Shown here: piece after piece, positions 11,545 through 22,890 of the stretch
Layout: each line of letters opens with the position of its first letter
Position numbering within the stretch: position 1 is the stretch's first letter
Source of the DNA: Toxotes chatareus
Lineage: Eukaryota > Chordata > Actinopteri > Toxotidae
DNA: 64,000 nucleotides
NCBI GenBank assembly: GCA_016801885.1
Contig: CM028895.1
Location: 16,946,001-17,010,000 of the forward strand
Reading direction: 5' to 3'
Program-made: the position numbers and the translations under genes
Notes under the pieces: model-generated
What the model saw: only the letters and a program-made list of their open reading frames with translations
Told to the model about the DNA's origin: nothing
The model's database searches: none

Positions 11545-13183
11545 TCAATGAAAGAAAAAAAAACAGCATGTTCTTGCACTCAGCAGCTTGTTTGGTGCTG
11601 AACGTCAAAGTGAAATGCCAGGGAGGGAAAAGCTTTGTCACTCTAGTCTCAGAAAAGTGGAAGGACATGACGGCTGCCTACACACAAACCCGAGGGATAG
11701 AATAAACGTATGTTTTCGTGGGACAAAACTTGACAAGCATGTTCCAGCTAATGAAACAACTTGCTAATGTAGATGTAACAGGCCTTGACAACACATTTCC
11801 GTGCACACCCTGGCTCTTTAAAGCAGGTGCTTCACCTTCACAGCTTAGAATTTAAGGAAAGAAACAACTCCTATATGCTCTTAACTGCTCTGTTTCATCA
11901 GTCTGTTGTGCTCAGTTCAGTTCAGGATGCATTCTGCTTTTCAGTTGTTCGCTTTAAGTGTAGGTGGAGGGAGCAGCAGCACTAGCATAGTAACAGCAAC
12001 AACAGAACATGAGACTTTCTCGTTGAAAAAACAAGTCATGCCCCTTGCTGAAAAGTGCAACCAGTGCCGTGGCTGCATTGCATTAATATCTACTGCATTT
12101 CGACTTCTGTCGGTGGAGAAATCTATAACTCTGACTCCTCTGCCATGAATGTCACCATTTTGTTTTGCTGCTAGAGAAAAATAGCAGATGGAGAATGAAG
12201 CCCTTGTTCCGGGATTCAGAGGGACTGACATCAAAATCTGACGTTTATTGAAGATTTAGATGGTGGACAAATGCTGTCATTTGAAAGTGAAATGCAAGTG
12301 CTGGAAATAAACTCACAGCACATGTCTGTGTTTGGCAAGCCACCAGAAGTGAACAAAAAAGTAAAAAGCAATCTACTTTATCAGAATAAATGTGTTTCTT
12401 TAGGTAAGTTATATCAGGAGATAGATGCCATTCTCATGTCTTTATGTTATGAACAGAGCTAGAGCAAAGAAGAAATTAGTATAACGTAACATTAAAATTG
12501 AGAATGCTCTGGTATTAACCATCTAATCATGTCATATATAATGATATGATGCAATGTAATAATATCAGTGAAAGGAACCAAATCAGTAATTTAATTAAAT
12601 ACTTTAACTACATTTTGCTGCATCTTAACTTAAGGATCTGAATTGTGTAAGCTGAATTCAGAGTTTACATACATCAGTTGTTGTCAGAATCACGTCAGCT
12701 TTATTCAGCTATCCAACTGATCTACCTGGTTATGCTTATCAATATAACTCCTTGTTGAAATGGAATTTAAAATGACTTTGTGTCATATCCATTCTGCAGC
12801 TGCTGCTTATGCTAATGCTGTAGCATTTAGTTGTGTGTGTGTCTGTGTGTGGGAGGGCCAGCAGCACAACAGACCTCCTGTGCTCTGGCTGACTGCAAAG
12901 CTGCCACTGCTCAGTGAAGTTCCAGCTTGACTGAGCATGCTGAGTGCAGGTAGCTCATTTACAAGTCAGAAGAATCCTCCTGTGTCTTCTGGCAAGAAAA
13001 AGTGAATATGCAGAATATTTTACTGGGTGCTGTTGGCTTAGCATATATCAGTTTATATATTTATAAACTTTATTTATATATCAGGTTTCTGAGAATACAG
13101 AGGCTTCACAGGTGGAACCACACTGAGGGAGGAGAAAGAAAAAAACATCTGTAAGACTTGCATTACTTTCAATACATTATATT

Positions 13184-13232
13184 ATTCATTCATCTTCTAT
13201 ACCACTTGATCCATCAGGATCGCTGGGGGGGG
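13184..13232 (+). mobile_element. Short fragment of a fish repeat 3' region
   Basis: TTCATTCATCTTCTATACCACTTGATCCATCAGGATCGC-type sequence (written here in outline) is a familiar motif at the ends of several teleost repeats. Here it stops at a run of eight Gs that adjoins a trinucleotide microsatellite. Too short to assign to a family. Confidence 0.45.
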
Positions 13233-13235
13233 CAG

Positions 13236-13278
13236 ATTATTATTATTATTATTAGTAGTAGTAGCAGTAGTAGTAGTA
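13236..13278. repeat. Compound (ATT)n/(AGT)n microsatellite
   Basis: ATT repeated about six times passes into AGT/AGC units. It adjoins the repeat fragment at 13184-13232, a common place for microsatellites to grow. Confidence 0.92.
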
Positions 13279-16200
13279 TGTATGTTAAAAACTGATTAAG
13301 TTGTCATGTGTAATGTTAGGTCAGCATCACTTAGTAGTAACATTTACAGATAATTACAAACCCAACTCTGCACATGTTCACCACTGGTTTTATGCTCCTG
13401 GGGACACGGTGACAGTCCAAAGTGTCAGAGTCAAATCAGTATTCCCCCTGAACAGTTTCCTTTTTCTTGCCTGTTTTCCAGGCTACATTTTATTTACAGA
13501 TACCAAACACCACAGCTCTGCAATGAAACGTTTCATTTAAATGATTTATTGCAATTTTAAAGGGAAATTCTTTCGGAGTGGCAGAGAGGGACACTGTTCA
13601 ATGGCAGCAGAAATATGAATGTGCGTCTGCTGAGACGTTGGCCTGAATGAAGTGAGTCGAAAGCTCTGTGACAGTCTTATGCAACTGTGCACTGACGCTG
13701 CAGCTACTTTAGAGCTGTGTTATTATTCTCTACTGTCAACTAGAGCCACTTCTTCTGTCTGCCCGAAACACATCAGAAGCCTCTCTTTCTTCTCCCTCTG
13801 TATCGCTGTCAATCATTTTACTGGACTCGCTCATGTTCTCTCTGACCTTCTCAGTCTCATTCTCTACATCCCATCTATCACTTCCTTTCTCTCTTCATCT
13901 ATTTATTTCTGTCAGTTTCTGCACATTTTTTTCTTATTTTATTTTCCTGTCTTTCATTCATTCTCTCCCACTTGAAACATTGGGTCGGGTAGATTGCTTT
14001 TGACAAGTTAGGCATGTATTTCTAGATGAGGAGAAACACACACACGCTCACAGACACACACTGTCCACATTTTTTTATTACATTTTATGCCCGTGGAGAA
14101 AATGCTAAATATTTAACACTATCAGTGCCACTATGTGTTAATACCTCATCTCTTCTGTTCCCCTGCAGCAAAGCGACAGGTTTTTTTTTTTCCATTTCAG
14201 AGATGAAGCCCGAGATGCTGCCTCAAACAAAACGGGCTGTGTTGACAGCTGGATGACACAGCTGGATGGGTCCACAGTGAACTCAGCAGGTGATGACTTG
14301 CAGCGGGCTGGTGGCGCAGAGGTCGATGTTAGAACTCAACTTCGGTGGCCTGCTGTTGGTCTGTGATTCACTCGCTGCTCACTGATTTACTGCGCTCGCT
14401 CGCTTGTTCTCCCACTCGCGCTCCCACTCACTTCCTTCCCTGTTCTTTCTGTTGCCCCTCATGACTCGCTCGCTCACTTGTTCAGTTAATAAATCATCCA
14501 CTTACTAACAGATTCCCTTTTTCTCTCTCTAATTGCCTGTATTTAAAACAATTCCATTAAAACAATTCCCATTGTTTTAAAAGTAGATTTTAGTAAGATG
14601 TCTTTTTTTATGATCTCTTAATTTAATTTGCTGATTCTGCAAAATTAAAACTTCCTCCTCTTTAACTTGATAAATTCAGCATTGAATGTTGTTCCCTTAC
14701 ATCTCAGACCAGCACTCTGTCCAAATAAAGATCTGATATTACCTGTTTGCATTTCTGTCATTTTAGTGGCTGTTTGGTTCTGTCACCACAAAGTCACCAC
14801 ACTCCACTGCTGCATGGTTACCAATCTCTTCCTCTGAGCTTCTCATTTTCAAACTAATCCTGTTCTGGCTCATTAATTGACAAGTGGTTTAGTTTATTTT
14901 GTTGTTGTTTGTTGTTGTTGTTTTCTGTCATTAAAACTCACAATTTTTATTTTAGAATTTTCCCTAATTGCGTCACAAACACCCACTCAGTCACTCATCA
15001 GCTGCATAACTCACACACTCATTCATTACACCACCCTCTCACTCACTCAGCCATCACCCTTGGTCTACAGTGCATTAACATACCTGTGTTCATGCACTGT
15101 GTTCCTCTAACAAGCTGAGATGACAGAAATTGTGTGTTGTTATTGATCACATTACTACAAGATAAAGTTTTCTTACCACTGCTATTAACTGATGGATTTC
15201 TTTTCTTCACTTAAGCCTCAAAGAGAGCTAATTAAGGAGCGGAGTCACTTCACTTCACCTCTTAAGTCTAACACATAAAGCAGCAGTGGTGTATCTCTAA
15301 TGAGACGATGCTAAGGTGATAGTTTCCCTCACTCTGCCAATCTGTAATTACAGTTTGGAGCTCGTCAGAAATTCAGTTACTTATCAGATATTTGGCTGAA
15401 AAGTTGAAGGAAAGAATCATTCGCACACACTAAAAGCCTTGTGAAACCTCTTCCTCTCTCATGTACACACACACACACGCAGACACATTTGATACTTGTT
15501 TACCTGGACCTCAACAGGACGACCAAAATACTGCTAAACATATTAGCAGGGATAAACAGGACATGTGAAATAAGATCTGAAAGTGAAATCAATACTGTAT
15601 CTGTTTTTGTACTGACACAACTCTATTGTCAGCCTGCTGTCTGTCAGCAGATGAACAGCCAGCACACTCACTTTAAATCAGTCTGTTGTGCTGTTGACTC
15701 ACTGATGGTGTGATCTGAGTTTACAAGAAAACAATCAATATGAGGCGAAATAAAAGAGGATAAAATCATTTTTGGATGCATTTGTGGAAACAGGGACTGC
15801 TGTCAGATTTTGTGGTGCACTACTGACTGGAGCACTGACGACATCTGCTAAATGGTAAGAACAGGGGAAAAAAAAAAAAAAACTCCTGTGGTGTTGACAC
15901 ATTATTCCAAAATGATCACCCGACTGTTAGCTTTGGAGACCTGTTGTGTATTTGTAATGGTGTGTCAACAAGTGAAACCAGATATAAACAACACATGTTT
16001 AGTGCAGTGGATTGTATTTAGATGTATCTGCCAGCCATTTTGCCACAGGTGTGTAAATCCTTTTCACCAAGTGGGAGATGTCCTCGCTGTCAGAAATACC
16101 TGATATCTTTGACTTTACAAGAAAGTGGCAGGCATGAATGTTCCCCACTCAGCTGCTCATAACCACTGTCTGAACAATATGATGTGACTGTGGCATTGGT

Positions 16201-16888
16201 CCTGTGCAGTCTATGGACACTGATGCAAGATGTTCTTTCCCCTTTTTCAACAAGCCCAAACAGCATCAGTCATGCAGTGTTAGAATGTAAGACCTTAAAG
16301 GGCCCATACAGTATATGACATTTGGGAGGAAGTTTGTATCTCGGAAACTGAAGCTAGAGATTTAGGCTAACTGACATTTACCTAAATAAATGATATTGGG
16401 TCAAAAACCGTCCCTCCCTGACCAAGGCTTTTCTACCAAAACAAATTCACTGATCTTCCTTCACAGTGAGTGAAGTTTATTTTGTGTGTGTGAGATTGTC
16501 TCATTGCCTTTCAGCTACAGACTGATTTTTGAGGTGTTTGCATGAGTAAGAATGCATTTTTTTCTTTATGCTTGTCTGTATTTGTTATGTGCGTGTCTGT
16601 GCTTGTGTTTCATCTAAGTCGGGAACTGGCACAGACATATGGACCTGCTCTTGTCTCTTTCAGCTGCCTGGCCAGCATCCCCCTCGTCCCTGGGGTTTGC
16701 ATGGCCGTGTGCAGACCCTGGTGGCCCTGGAAGCTGGGCCCTCAGCCAGCTGCACTGAAATAAATAGAGCTGCAAATTCACCGGAACAGGTTGTCCTGGA
16801 GGATTAAGCAGTGTGTATAACTGTGTGTGTGTGTTTTTTGTGTTATCCTGTAAACTGAGAATGTCTACTACCTGACACAAGCTTATGC
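13279..16888. other. Non-coding, with pyrimidine- and ACTC-rich patches
   Basis: About 13780-13970 is strongly pyrimidine-rich. About 14370-14480 and 14980-15060 are loose (ACTC/CTCG)n patches like the purer tract at 20749-20801. A GC-rich frame at 16664-16807 preceded by a splice-acceptor-like tract is treated as a weak exon candidate in the findings. A run of about 15 As lies near 15868. No gene is supported. Confidence 0.45.
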
Positions 16889-16908
16889 TTTTTTTTTTTT
16901 TTTTTTTT
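16889..16908. repeat. (T)20 homopolymer
   Basis: An uninterrupted T run upstream of the Tc1-like relic. It may be the poly(A) end of a minus-strand retroposed sequence, but no source sequence was recognised beside it. Confidence 0.9.
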
Positions 16909-17450
16909 GCATGGGGAGCGGTTTCCCTACACACATTTACACCATGACAGCGCTGGTATAGCATATTACAAAAAGTTGTACATTCACTGACCACTTGTTT
17001 AGTCAGCCAATCATGGGGCAGCAGTGTAGTATATAAAATCTTGGGGATAAAGGTAGCTATTAAAGTCTGTGAGTGCAGTCCCAGAATGTGCATGCAGCAA
17101 TGCACAGAGAGGGCCAGTAAAGAGACCAACAGGGCTTGTAAATATTAAATGGATTTTTTCGACAGCCCACATTATCATGTGTGAAACTGCCAATCAGATT
17201 TATTTACTTATTAATCGAAGGTACTGGAACGCTATTCTGGATCATTCCAGCCCACTTTAACCCCTGGATACAGCTCAGGAATTTCAGTTAAGGTTCACAT
17301 TGAACATCCAAACCTGCCTTGTGTCAACAGCCCAGGCTGGTGGTGATGGTGGTGGTGTGATGGTGTGGGGAATGTTTTCCTGACTCTTGACTTTTGGCCT
17401 TAAGACCAATCAATCATGGTCTGAATGTCACAGTCTACCTGTGTATTGTT

Positions 17451-17547
17451 CAGAATCAGAATCAGAATCAGAAAAAACTTTATTAATCCCCGTAAGGAAA
17501 TTCTTTTGTTATTTACACACTCCCAAGTGAAAAATGAAGAAGAAATT
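17451..17547 (-). mobile_element. LINE 3'-tail fragment nested in the Tc1 relic
   Basis: The left side is a (CAGAAT)n-type run followed by CTTTATTAATCCCC and GGAAATTC. On the minus strand this reads GGGGATTAATAAAG followed by a TTCTGA tandem tail, the ending of a common fish non-LTR retrotransposon or derived SINE. The flanking Tc1 sequence is continuous if the block is removed (GTATTGTT joined to GCTGACCATG), so it inserted after the Tc1 element. I cannot choose between Rex1-, L2- and CR1-type sources. Confidence 0.7.
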
Positions 17548-17730
17548 GCTGACCATGTTCATCCCTTCATAGCCACAGTTCACCATGTCACAAAGCTAAA
17601 GTCATCTCAAACTGGTTTCATGAACGTGACAGTGAGTTCAGTGAACTTCAGAGGCCTCATCCAGTACCCAGATCTGAATCCAGTAAAACACCTCTGGGAT
17701 GCGGTAGAACAAGAGATTTTGGCAGCTTGA
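17548..17730 (+). pseudogene. Tc1 transposase C-terminal remnant
   Basis: The frame reads ADHVHPF, then SQTGF, then YPDLNPVKHLWDAVEQEI, before a stop. This is the C-terminal part of a Tc1-type DDE transposase, which in life cuts and pastes the element at TA sites. In Tc1 relatives the last motif is PDLNPIE-x-LW, whose Glu is the third catalytic residue; here that position is Lys. The segment that should hold the second catalytic Asp (a QDNAP-like motif between HPF and the H-K-A region) is deleted. The upstream catalytic Asp and the DNA-binding domain are not recognisable. Inactive. Confidence 0.8.
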
Positions 17731-17888
17731 ATGTGCAGCTGAGAAATCTGCAGAAATGATGTGATGAATCATGTCAACATGGAGCAAAGGAATGTTTCCA
17801 ACATCTTGTAAATTGAGGCTGTTTTGAGAACGAAAGGAGTAACTACCCAGTATTAGTATGCTGGGCCTAATGGAGAGCTTGGTGAGTG

Positions 17889-20748
17889 TAGATCCATCAC
17901 ATGAGTGTAGCACAGTGTAGCACATCTCCAGTCACGTCAGGGGTGAGTTATTGATCTAAATGCAGATCTAGACAGTCAACACTGAGCATGGATACCTGAC
18001 TTATGACGACTGAGCTGCTTTTCCTGTGTGGGCAAATTAACTTAAAAGGTTTGATAAATCAGAGAAGGAAATATATCACTCACTAACACATACCAGCCTG
18101 TCTTAAGGCTACACATGGGTGTTCATGTAATTAAAGGACCCGCTTTGTGGCAATGTGCTTCAAAAGGCTGCATTTAGCCTTTGTCACACCATTGTCCACC
18201 AAACTCTGTTAAAATTGTTTCTATTTAATTCAGAGCCTTTGTCGCTGCTGCATTCTGCCTGCTGTGAAAAATGAAAGCAATAACACACTGCACTTAATTT
18301 AATTTGCATAATGAAATTTTGATTTATCAGTAAAGAGAGAATAAAACAAAAGAGATGATTGCAAATTATGCTCTCAGTCTCCCATGGTTGTCCAAAAGGG
18401 GGGGAAAAATAGCTCATGCTTCCCAGAGCAGACAGTCAGCTTTGACTATAGAAACTCTATACAAGATAAAACATAAGATCTCTTCCACAACACAAGATGT
18501 AATTATTAGTCTTTGAATATGAAGCAACACATGGGGAAAACAATCTAGAAATGCTTCTCTTGTGAGGAGAGAAAGAGGAAGGCTTAATTCAAGAGAAGGC
18601 AATAAAACAGCACAAGCAGAGACACTGTTCTGCAACCAATCAAAAAGTATTATGCTATTAATACCACGGAAGTCCAAAGCCCTGATAAGGACGGCCTGTT
18701 AGTGTTAGCTAATGGTCTTGTCTCTTGTCTGTGAGGTTGTCATCTACTGAGTACTTCCTTTGAATTTCTGTTAAATTTACAAAATACAAATACCAGTGTT
18801 TGACAGCGTACGTTGATACTGAAACTTTATAAGATGATAGAGCTGATTCTGAACCAGCACAGAAGACGCCTGGACCATCTTCCCTCCTTCCTGTGCTCAG
18901 TCAGGGAGAGCCAAGGCTTTTCAAACAAACTTTAACTACGGAGAGAGAACAGATGAGACATTTAATTTGAGACCATGTTCTCCTCTGTGTTTATCCAGAG
19001 AAGCTGTCAGTCTAGTTTTAATCAGTTCTCTAAGCCCAGGACACCTAAACCACCTGCATGTTTGGAACGGTAATCTAATGCCAGACTTTTCAATGGAGGC
19101 ATCCAGCCCAGTACCAGTAGGAATTCCATCTGTATATATGATTTATGGCCTACACCAACTTTCAGAGCCATTACAGAAAGTAGTGTACCATTTACACAAT
19201 GTAATGGAGCAGAATTTACCTGAACTATGATCTTTCCAAGTGTTTTTGGAGCCTGACCTTTATACTATAACCATAGTTTATTTACGGTGATCTTTCCCTA
19301 ACTTAACCATGTTGTGGTTACCATGGGCAGATAATTCAGTGAGGATTTTATTTATGTTGCAGTTGAAAGTAGTGATATGGGTAATTTCTTATTTTGCAGA
19401 ATTAAGTAAAAGTTCATGACAATAAAACATCATTGATTTTGCTCCTATTGTTGCTCATTTAATATTTCTATTGAAATAAATTCTAATATTATGTAACAGG
19501 GGTGTTTGATGCTGTTTTTTTTAGGAGGGAAACATTGTTTTTCCTCAGTGGTCTGAATATGGAATTAACATTCTTTCAGCTGTCGTGTACATATAACTGA
19601 TCTGAAGAACACCAAACATACAGTGTACAGTATTTTCATACTTCTTTGTCCTGTTATGAGATCTGACAGTGTTGGAAGGTTTTGTTTCCATTATTTATTC
19701 ATTCTCATAAGACTGAATCATTATGTTACGATGAATCGCACACATTCCAGCATCATAATATTAACTTGTCCATTTTAAACTTACATTACATATCATTTGA
19801 AATCATGTGTGCATAACGGTTGCCATGTAACTGCCCCAGATCTTAATGACCCGTGTACTTAACAACCTACATATGTCATTTTTCACACCAAAAATGTTAA
19901 ATTAAACAACTCATTGCTCAAGCTCACTGTGGCTCAGAAGTGATTTAGGTGATCTGGTAATATTAAGCAAAAAGAATAATAATTTTATGAGGAGATGGTA
20001 GCTCCCAGTTTGCCTTCTGTTAGTCAACACTCCTGGGATTTTGAGACTCTCTGTACAAATTGAACCAAAGCAAACACAAGTAGTCTGTGTGTCAAATGGC
20101 TTCTATCGATAAGGTCAAATCTTTTTTAATGAGGTAAATCCTTCGGGAAACACTGGAAAGAATATTCTAACTTAATGGCTCTTATCCCTTCTGTTCATTA
20201 CTAAATTACTGATTCAGCCTGATGTTGGTTGTTACAGCGCTTCACATTTATTAGAGCACAGCTGGATTCATTTCATTCATGATCTACTGTTTGAATTTAG
20301 ATGTTCTGTGGATCTGAGCCTATGGGAGACTTCCATTTGTGTCACAGGTGTACAGCTACTCTATGTGTATACTGTATGATACTGTGTATGGTCCTGTAGG
20401 CTAGATTCAGACATTATGTTAGGAATATAAAATAGTGCTGATGATATATGATTAATCAGTGCAAAGGCTTTGGTCACATTTTATCTCAAGATGGAATCTT
20501 AACTTTTCATTTCTCATCTTCTGGCTGAAAGGCATGACTGAAACAATTCCTATTGATTGCTATTATTCCTATGAAAAAAATCAATTTGTCACTGTATTTG
20601 TGAACAGTTGGGAGGAGAATGTGCTGCTGTAGGGAGGGAGAGGGGCCAGTAGCAGACAGGGTGGCACGTAGGACGATCCTGAGTTTGGGAGGGGAGGGAA
20701 ACTGAAGCAGATCATCAATAACTGACAAGACAGTTTCAGCTCAAGGCC
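17889..20748. other. Non-coding, possible conserved element at about 18.13-18.66 kb
   Basis: No gene is supported. About 18130-18660 is repeat-free and contains a perfect POU octamer ATTTGCAT at 18302-18309 within AT-rich homeodomain-like sequence. Frames such as 18967-19230 show no domain and no splice support. The rest is plain AT-rich DNA. Confidence 0.45.
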
Positions 20749-20801
20749 CACTCACCCACTCACTCACTCACTCACTCGCTCACTCACTTACTCACTCACT
20801 G
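20749..20801. repeat. (CACT)n tetranucleotide microsatellite
   Basis: About 13 CACT/ACTC units with single-base variants (CGCT, TACT, ACCC). Looser ACTC-rich patches occur at about 14.4 and 15.0 kb. Confidence 0.93.
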
Positions 20802-21059
20802 GCTTGTACTGGAGCTTTTAACTGAAATCACACAGTCTTCATTAGGAGACTGACTCATGCACAGACTCATAGAAATCTGAACATCTTCATTTTCATGGCA
20901 GCCTTGCTCTGCACGTGACTTTAAGCCAGTGCTTCTCAAATGCTTTCAGGCCTGACCCTATCCATTCCACATTCATCCATTCATTTAATAACAAGACTAA
21001 GAGTCTACAGCCATCTCAGGCATCTCAGACTGTTCACCATTTTAATTTAAAGCACTCCA
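20802..21059. other. Non-coding, nothing recognised
   Basis: No gene or element was identified between the tetranucleotide tract and the following repeat remnant. Confidence 0.5.
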
Positions 21060-21250
21060 AAGCACTACACAAAAGTACAGTTGATGTTGATGGGACTGTC
21101 ACTGGTTTTGCAGTGATTTGATCATAATCCAGACAAAGTCAGAGAATCACCAAAGTCAATGGGATTCGTCGTCAGAGAACCTTGATTGTCTGCACCTGGT
21201 TTCATGGTAATCCATGAAATAGTCGTCAAGATATGTCAGTCTGACAGACT
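21060..21250 (+). mobile_element. Remnant of a common teleost interspersed repeat
   Basis: The words AAAGTCAGAGAATCACCAAA, GTCAATGGGATTCGTC, TGATTGTCTGCACC, TTTCATGGTAATCCATGAAA and AAGATATGTCAGTCTG fall in the order of a fish repeat that I remember as AAAGTCAGAGGATCACCAAA... through ...GAGATATTTCAGTCTGG. Roughly 15-20% divergence suggests an old copy. No coding capacity. Boundaries are approximate. Confidence 0.65.
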
Positions 21251-22404
21251 GAAATTTCCATCCACAGAGCTGCACTCAATTTCATGTTGATAGCTCATTT
21301 CCTCGCCGTTGAGTTTCAGCTCAGTGAGCCACAAGATTTAAACATCCCAAATCACAGAGTGACTGAAAAACACTCAGTGCCAATCACAGAGTCAGCTTCT
21401 TTCCTTTGGTGCGGTAGGAAAGTATTACCTTTATGTGCCTAAACCTGATGTGTCCTTAACCTTCTACATCTCTGGTCAAGTGTCACTTTTAAATTGTGCG
21501 AACTCAAAGCAGCTATTAAGTATGAAGGACTTACAGGTAATGCACATTTTCCTCTCAGGGACTGATTGTGTCACAGAAAAAACAAAAACAAAAAAAAAAA
21601 ACAACAGTTTGTTCCAAGAATCAGTTTGGTCTGACAGCTGATGATGAGAATAGGAGGCTGTGGGTTGTGCATGCCGCAGCTTTTCCATCGAGCATAAATC
21701 CTTCCTCTTGTCTTTGTAACTAACTCCATTAATTCCGAGTGAGCAGTGTTGCCATTTTGAAGTCCTCTCATAGCAGAAGCCATTATGTAGATCCACTTCA
21801 CTCCATTTGGCTTTTAGTGTTTGGGCTCTACAGTATCTCTTACATAAACGCAGCTTTTGCAGAGGGAGGGATGAAAGGAGTGATGAATGATGAATGGATG
21901 GATGGCAGAAAAAGGCAGGCTGGAGATGGAGGAGGGATCATTCAGTGAACCATTACACCTCCATCCATCCAAAGCAGCAAGCGAAATACATGTGTGTACT
22001 TTTCCAGGCTCATTGCTCACAGAAATGCCCACACATGGAAATACAGGCACAAACAATTTCTATACTGTTGTATCATTAAGTAAGACAATGGAAAATGTGG
22101 CAGGGTACTGCAGCAGTGTGCTGTATATGTGTGTGTGTGTGTATGTGGTGTCCACCGCACCCCCCAACCACCCCTCCATCCACCCCCATCCTCCTCCTGC
22201 ATTAGCATTTAGATTTCTGTAATTATTTCAGCACGCTCTTTTCCATATTTTCATGTCCATTTAAATGCTGTGTATGTCATGAATATCACGATGGAAGTAA
22301 TATAGATGTAAAGTGTTCTGTCATGGTTTTGAGCCTCAGTCTGCTCATTCATCCTTTAATTCATTCAGTCCAGTTGTTGTATGCAAACATGTTTTAATTC
22401 TGCT
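21251..22404. other. Non-coding stretch
   Basis: No gene is supported. There is an A-rich run near 21577-21601 and a short TG tract near 22127-22142. Frames spanning 21435-22222 overlap on both strands and show no domains. Confidence 0.45.
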
Positions 22405-22640
22405 GTCAGTTCAAACCCTGCCAATCACACCTGCCTGAATTTCCTGCCAGTAGAATCACCTGACCTGCTCCTCCTCCCCACTCACCTGCTCACCTGTTCC
22501 CCATTCCCTCATTAGCTCAGCAGTAGATATACCAGTCTGCATATATGCCAGATTGTCTTTGTGCTGTGTGCCTTAGCTTTCTATCACTCAGCTCTTTGCA
22601 TGCCTGTTAGATCCTGGTTGTTCTGGTCTCCACCAGCTCC
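22405..22640 (+). mobile_element. Pyrimidine-rich repeat family 2, copy 2
   Basis: CACCTGCTCACCTGTT is shared exactly with the copy at 9.7 kb, and GCCAGATTGTCTTTGTG resembles GTCAGATTGTCACCTTGTG there. It leads almost directly into repeat family 1 copy 2, the same order seen at 41.7-42.3 kb, so the two families may be parts of one longer element. Confidence 0.45.
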
Positions 22641-22649
22641 TAAGTGAAA

Positions 22650-22890
22650 ATCTGTCTCTTTAGCTACTAAATGTGCCACTAAATATCACATATATACTAT
22701 CTAGTTGCTAACTGTCTGCTAACTGTTTGGTGCAGGGCAGGTAGGGTACATTTGATTTATCAAGCAGTTTTTCTAAAAAATAACTGCCTGGTGGTGCAGT
22801 AAACAAACCAAAACAGTGAGCTGAAAGACACTAAAAAGCTCCATAGAGCTGAGGGGAACTGCAGATGATGATTTGTGTACGAGGCTCAGT
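22650..22890 (+). mobile_element. Interspersed repeat family 1, copy 2
   Basis: GTCTCTTTAGCTACTAAATG, CTAACTGTTTGGTGCAGGGC and AGGTAGGGTAC are followed by AACAAACCAAAACAGTGAGC, AAAAAGCTCCATAGAGCTGA and GGGGAACTGCAGATG. This order matches copy 1 (minus strand, about 0.8 kb) and the left arm at 42.2 kb. It is the most complete copy in the window. No open frame of note. Confidence 0.6.

Larger units (their letters stand above)
10076..13183. other. Non-coding stretch
   Basis: No gene is supported. At about 10100-10260 the words AGTTTCCTAAAAAG and CAGGAAACTTTCC suggest a further diverged repeat, not firmly assigned. Two dinucleotide repeats are listed separately. The remainder is unremarkable AT-rich sequence. 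Confidence 0.45.
16981..17888 (+). mobile_element. Degenerate Tc1-like DNA transposon
   Basis: The left end CATTCACTGACCAC and the right end GGTGAGTG are degenerate inverted repeats, and each is flanked outside by TA, the Tc1/mariner target. Inside, the order matches a Tc1-like element well known in fish: TCAGCCAATCA near the left end, then GTCAACAGCCCAGGCTGGTG, TGGTGTGATGGTGTGGGGAA, CTGACCATGTTCATCCCTTC, CAGATCTGAATCCAGT and ATGTTTCCAACATCTTGT. The middle of the element is largely missing: the relic spans about 0.9 kb including a 97-bp foreign insert, while full copies are about 1.2-1.3 kb. It cannot be autonomous. Confidence 0.85.

Noticed and set aside
16614..17129. 171-codon minus-strand frame
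   Set aside because: Runs through the poly(T) tract as poly-Lys and into the Tc1 relic end.
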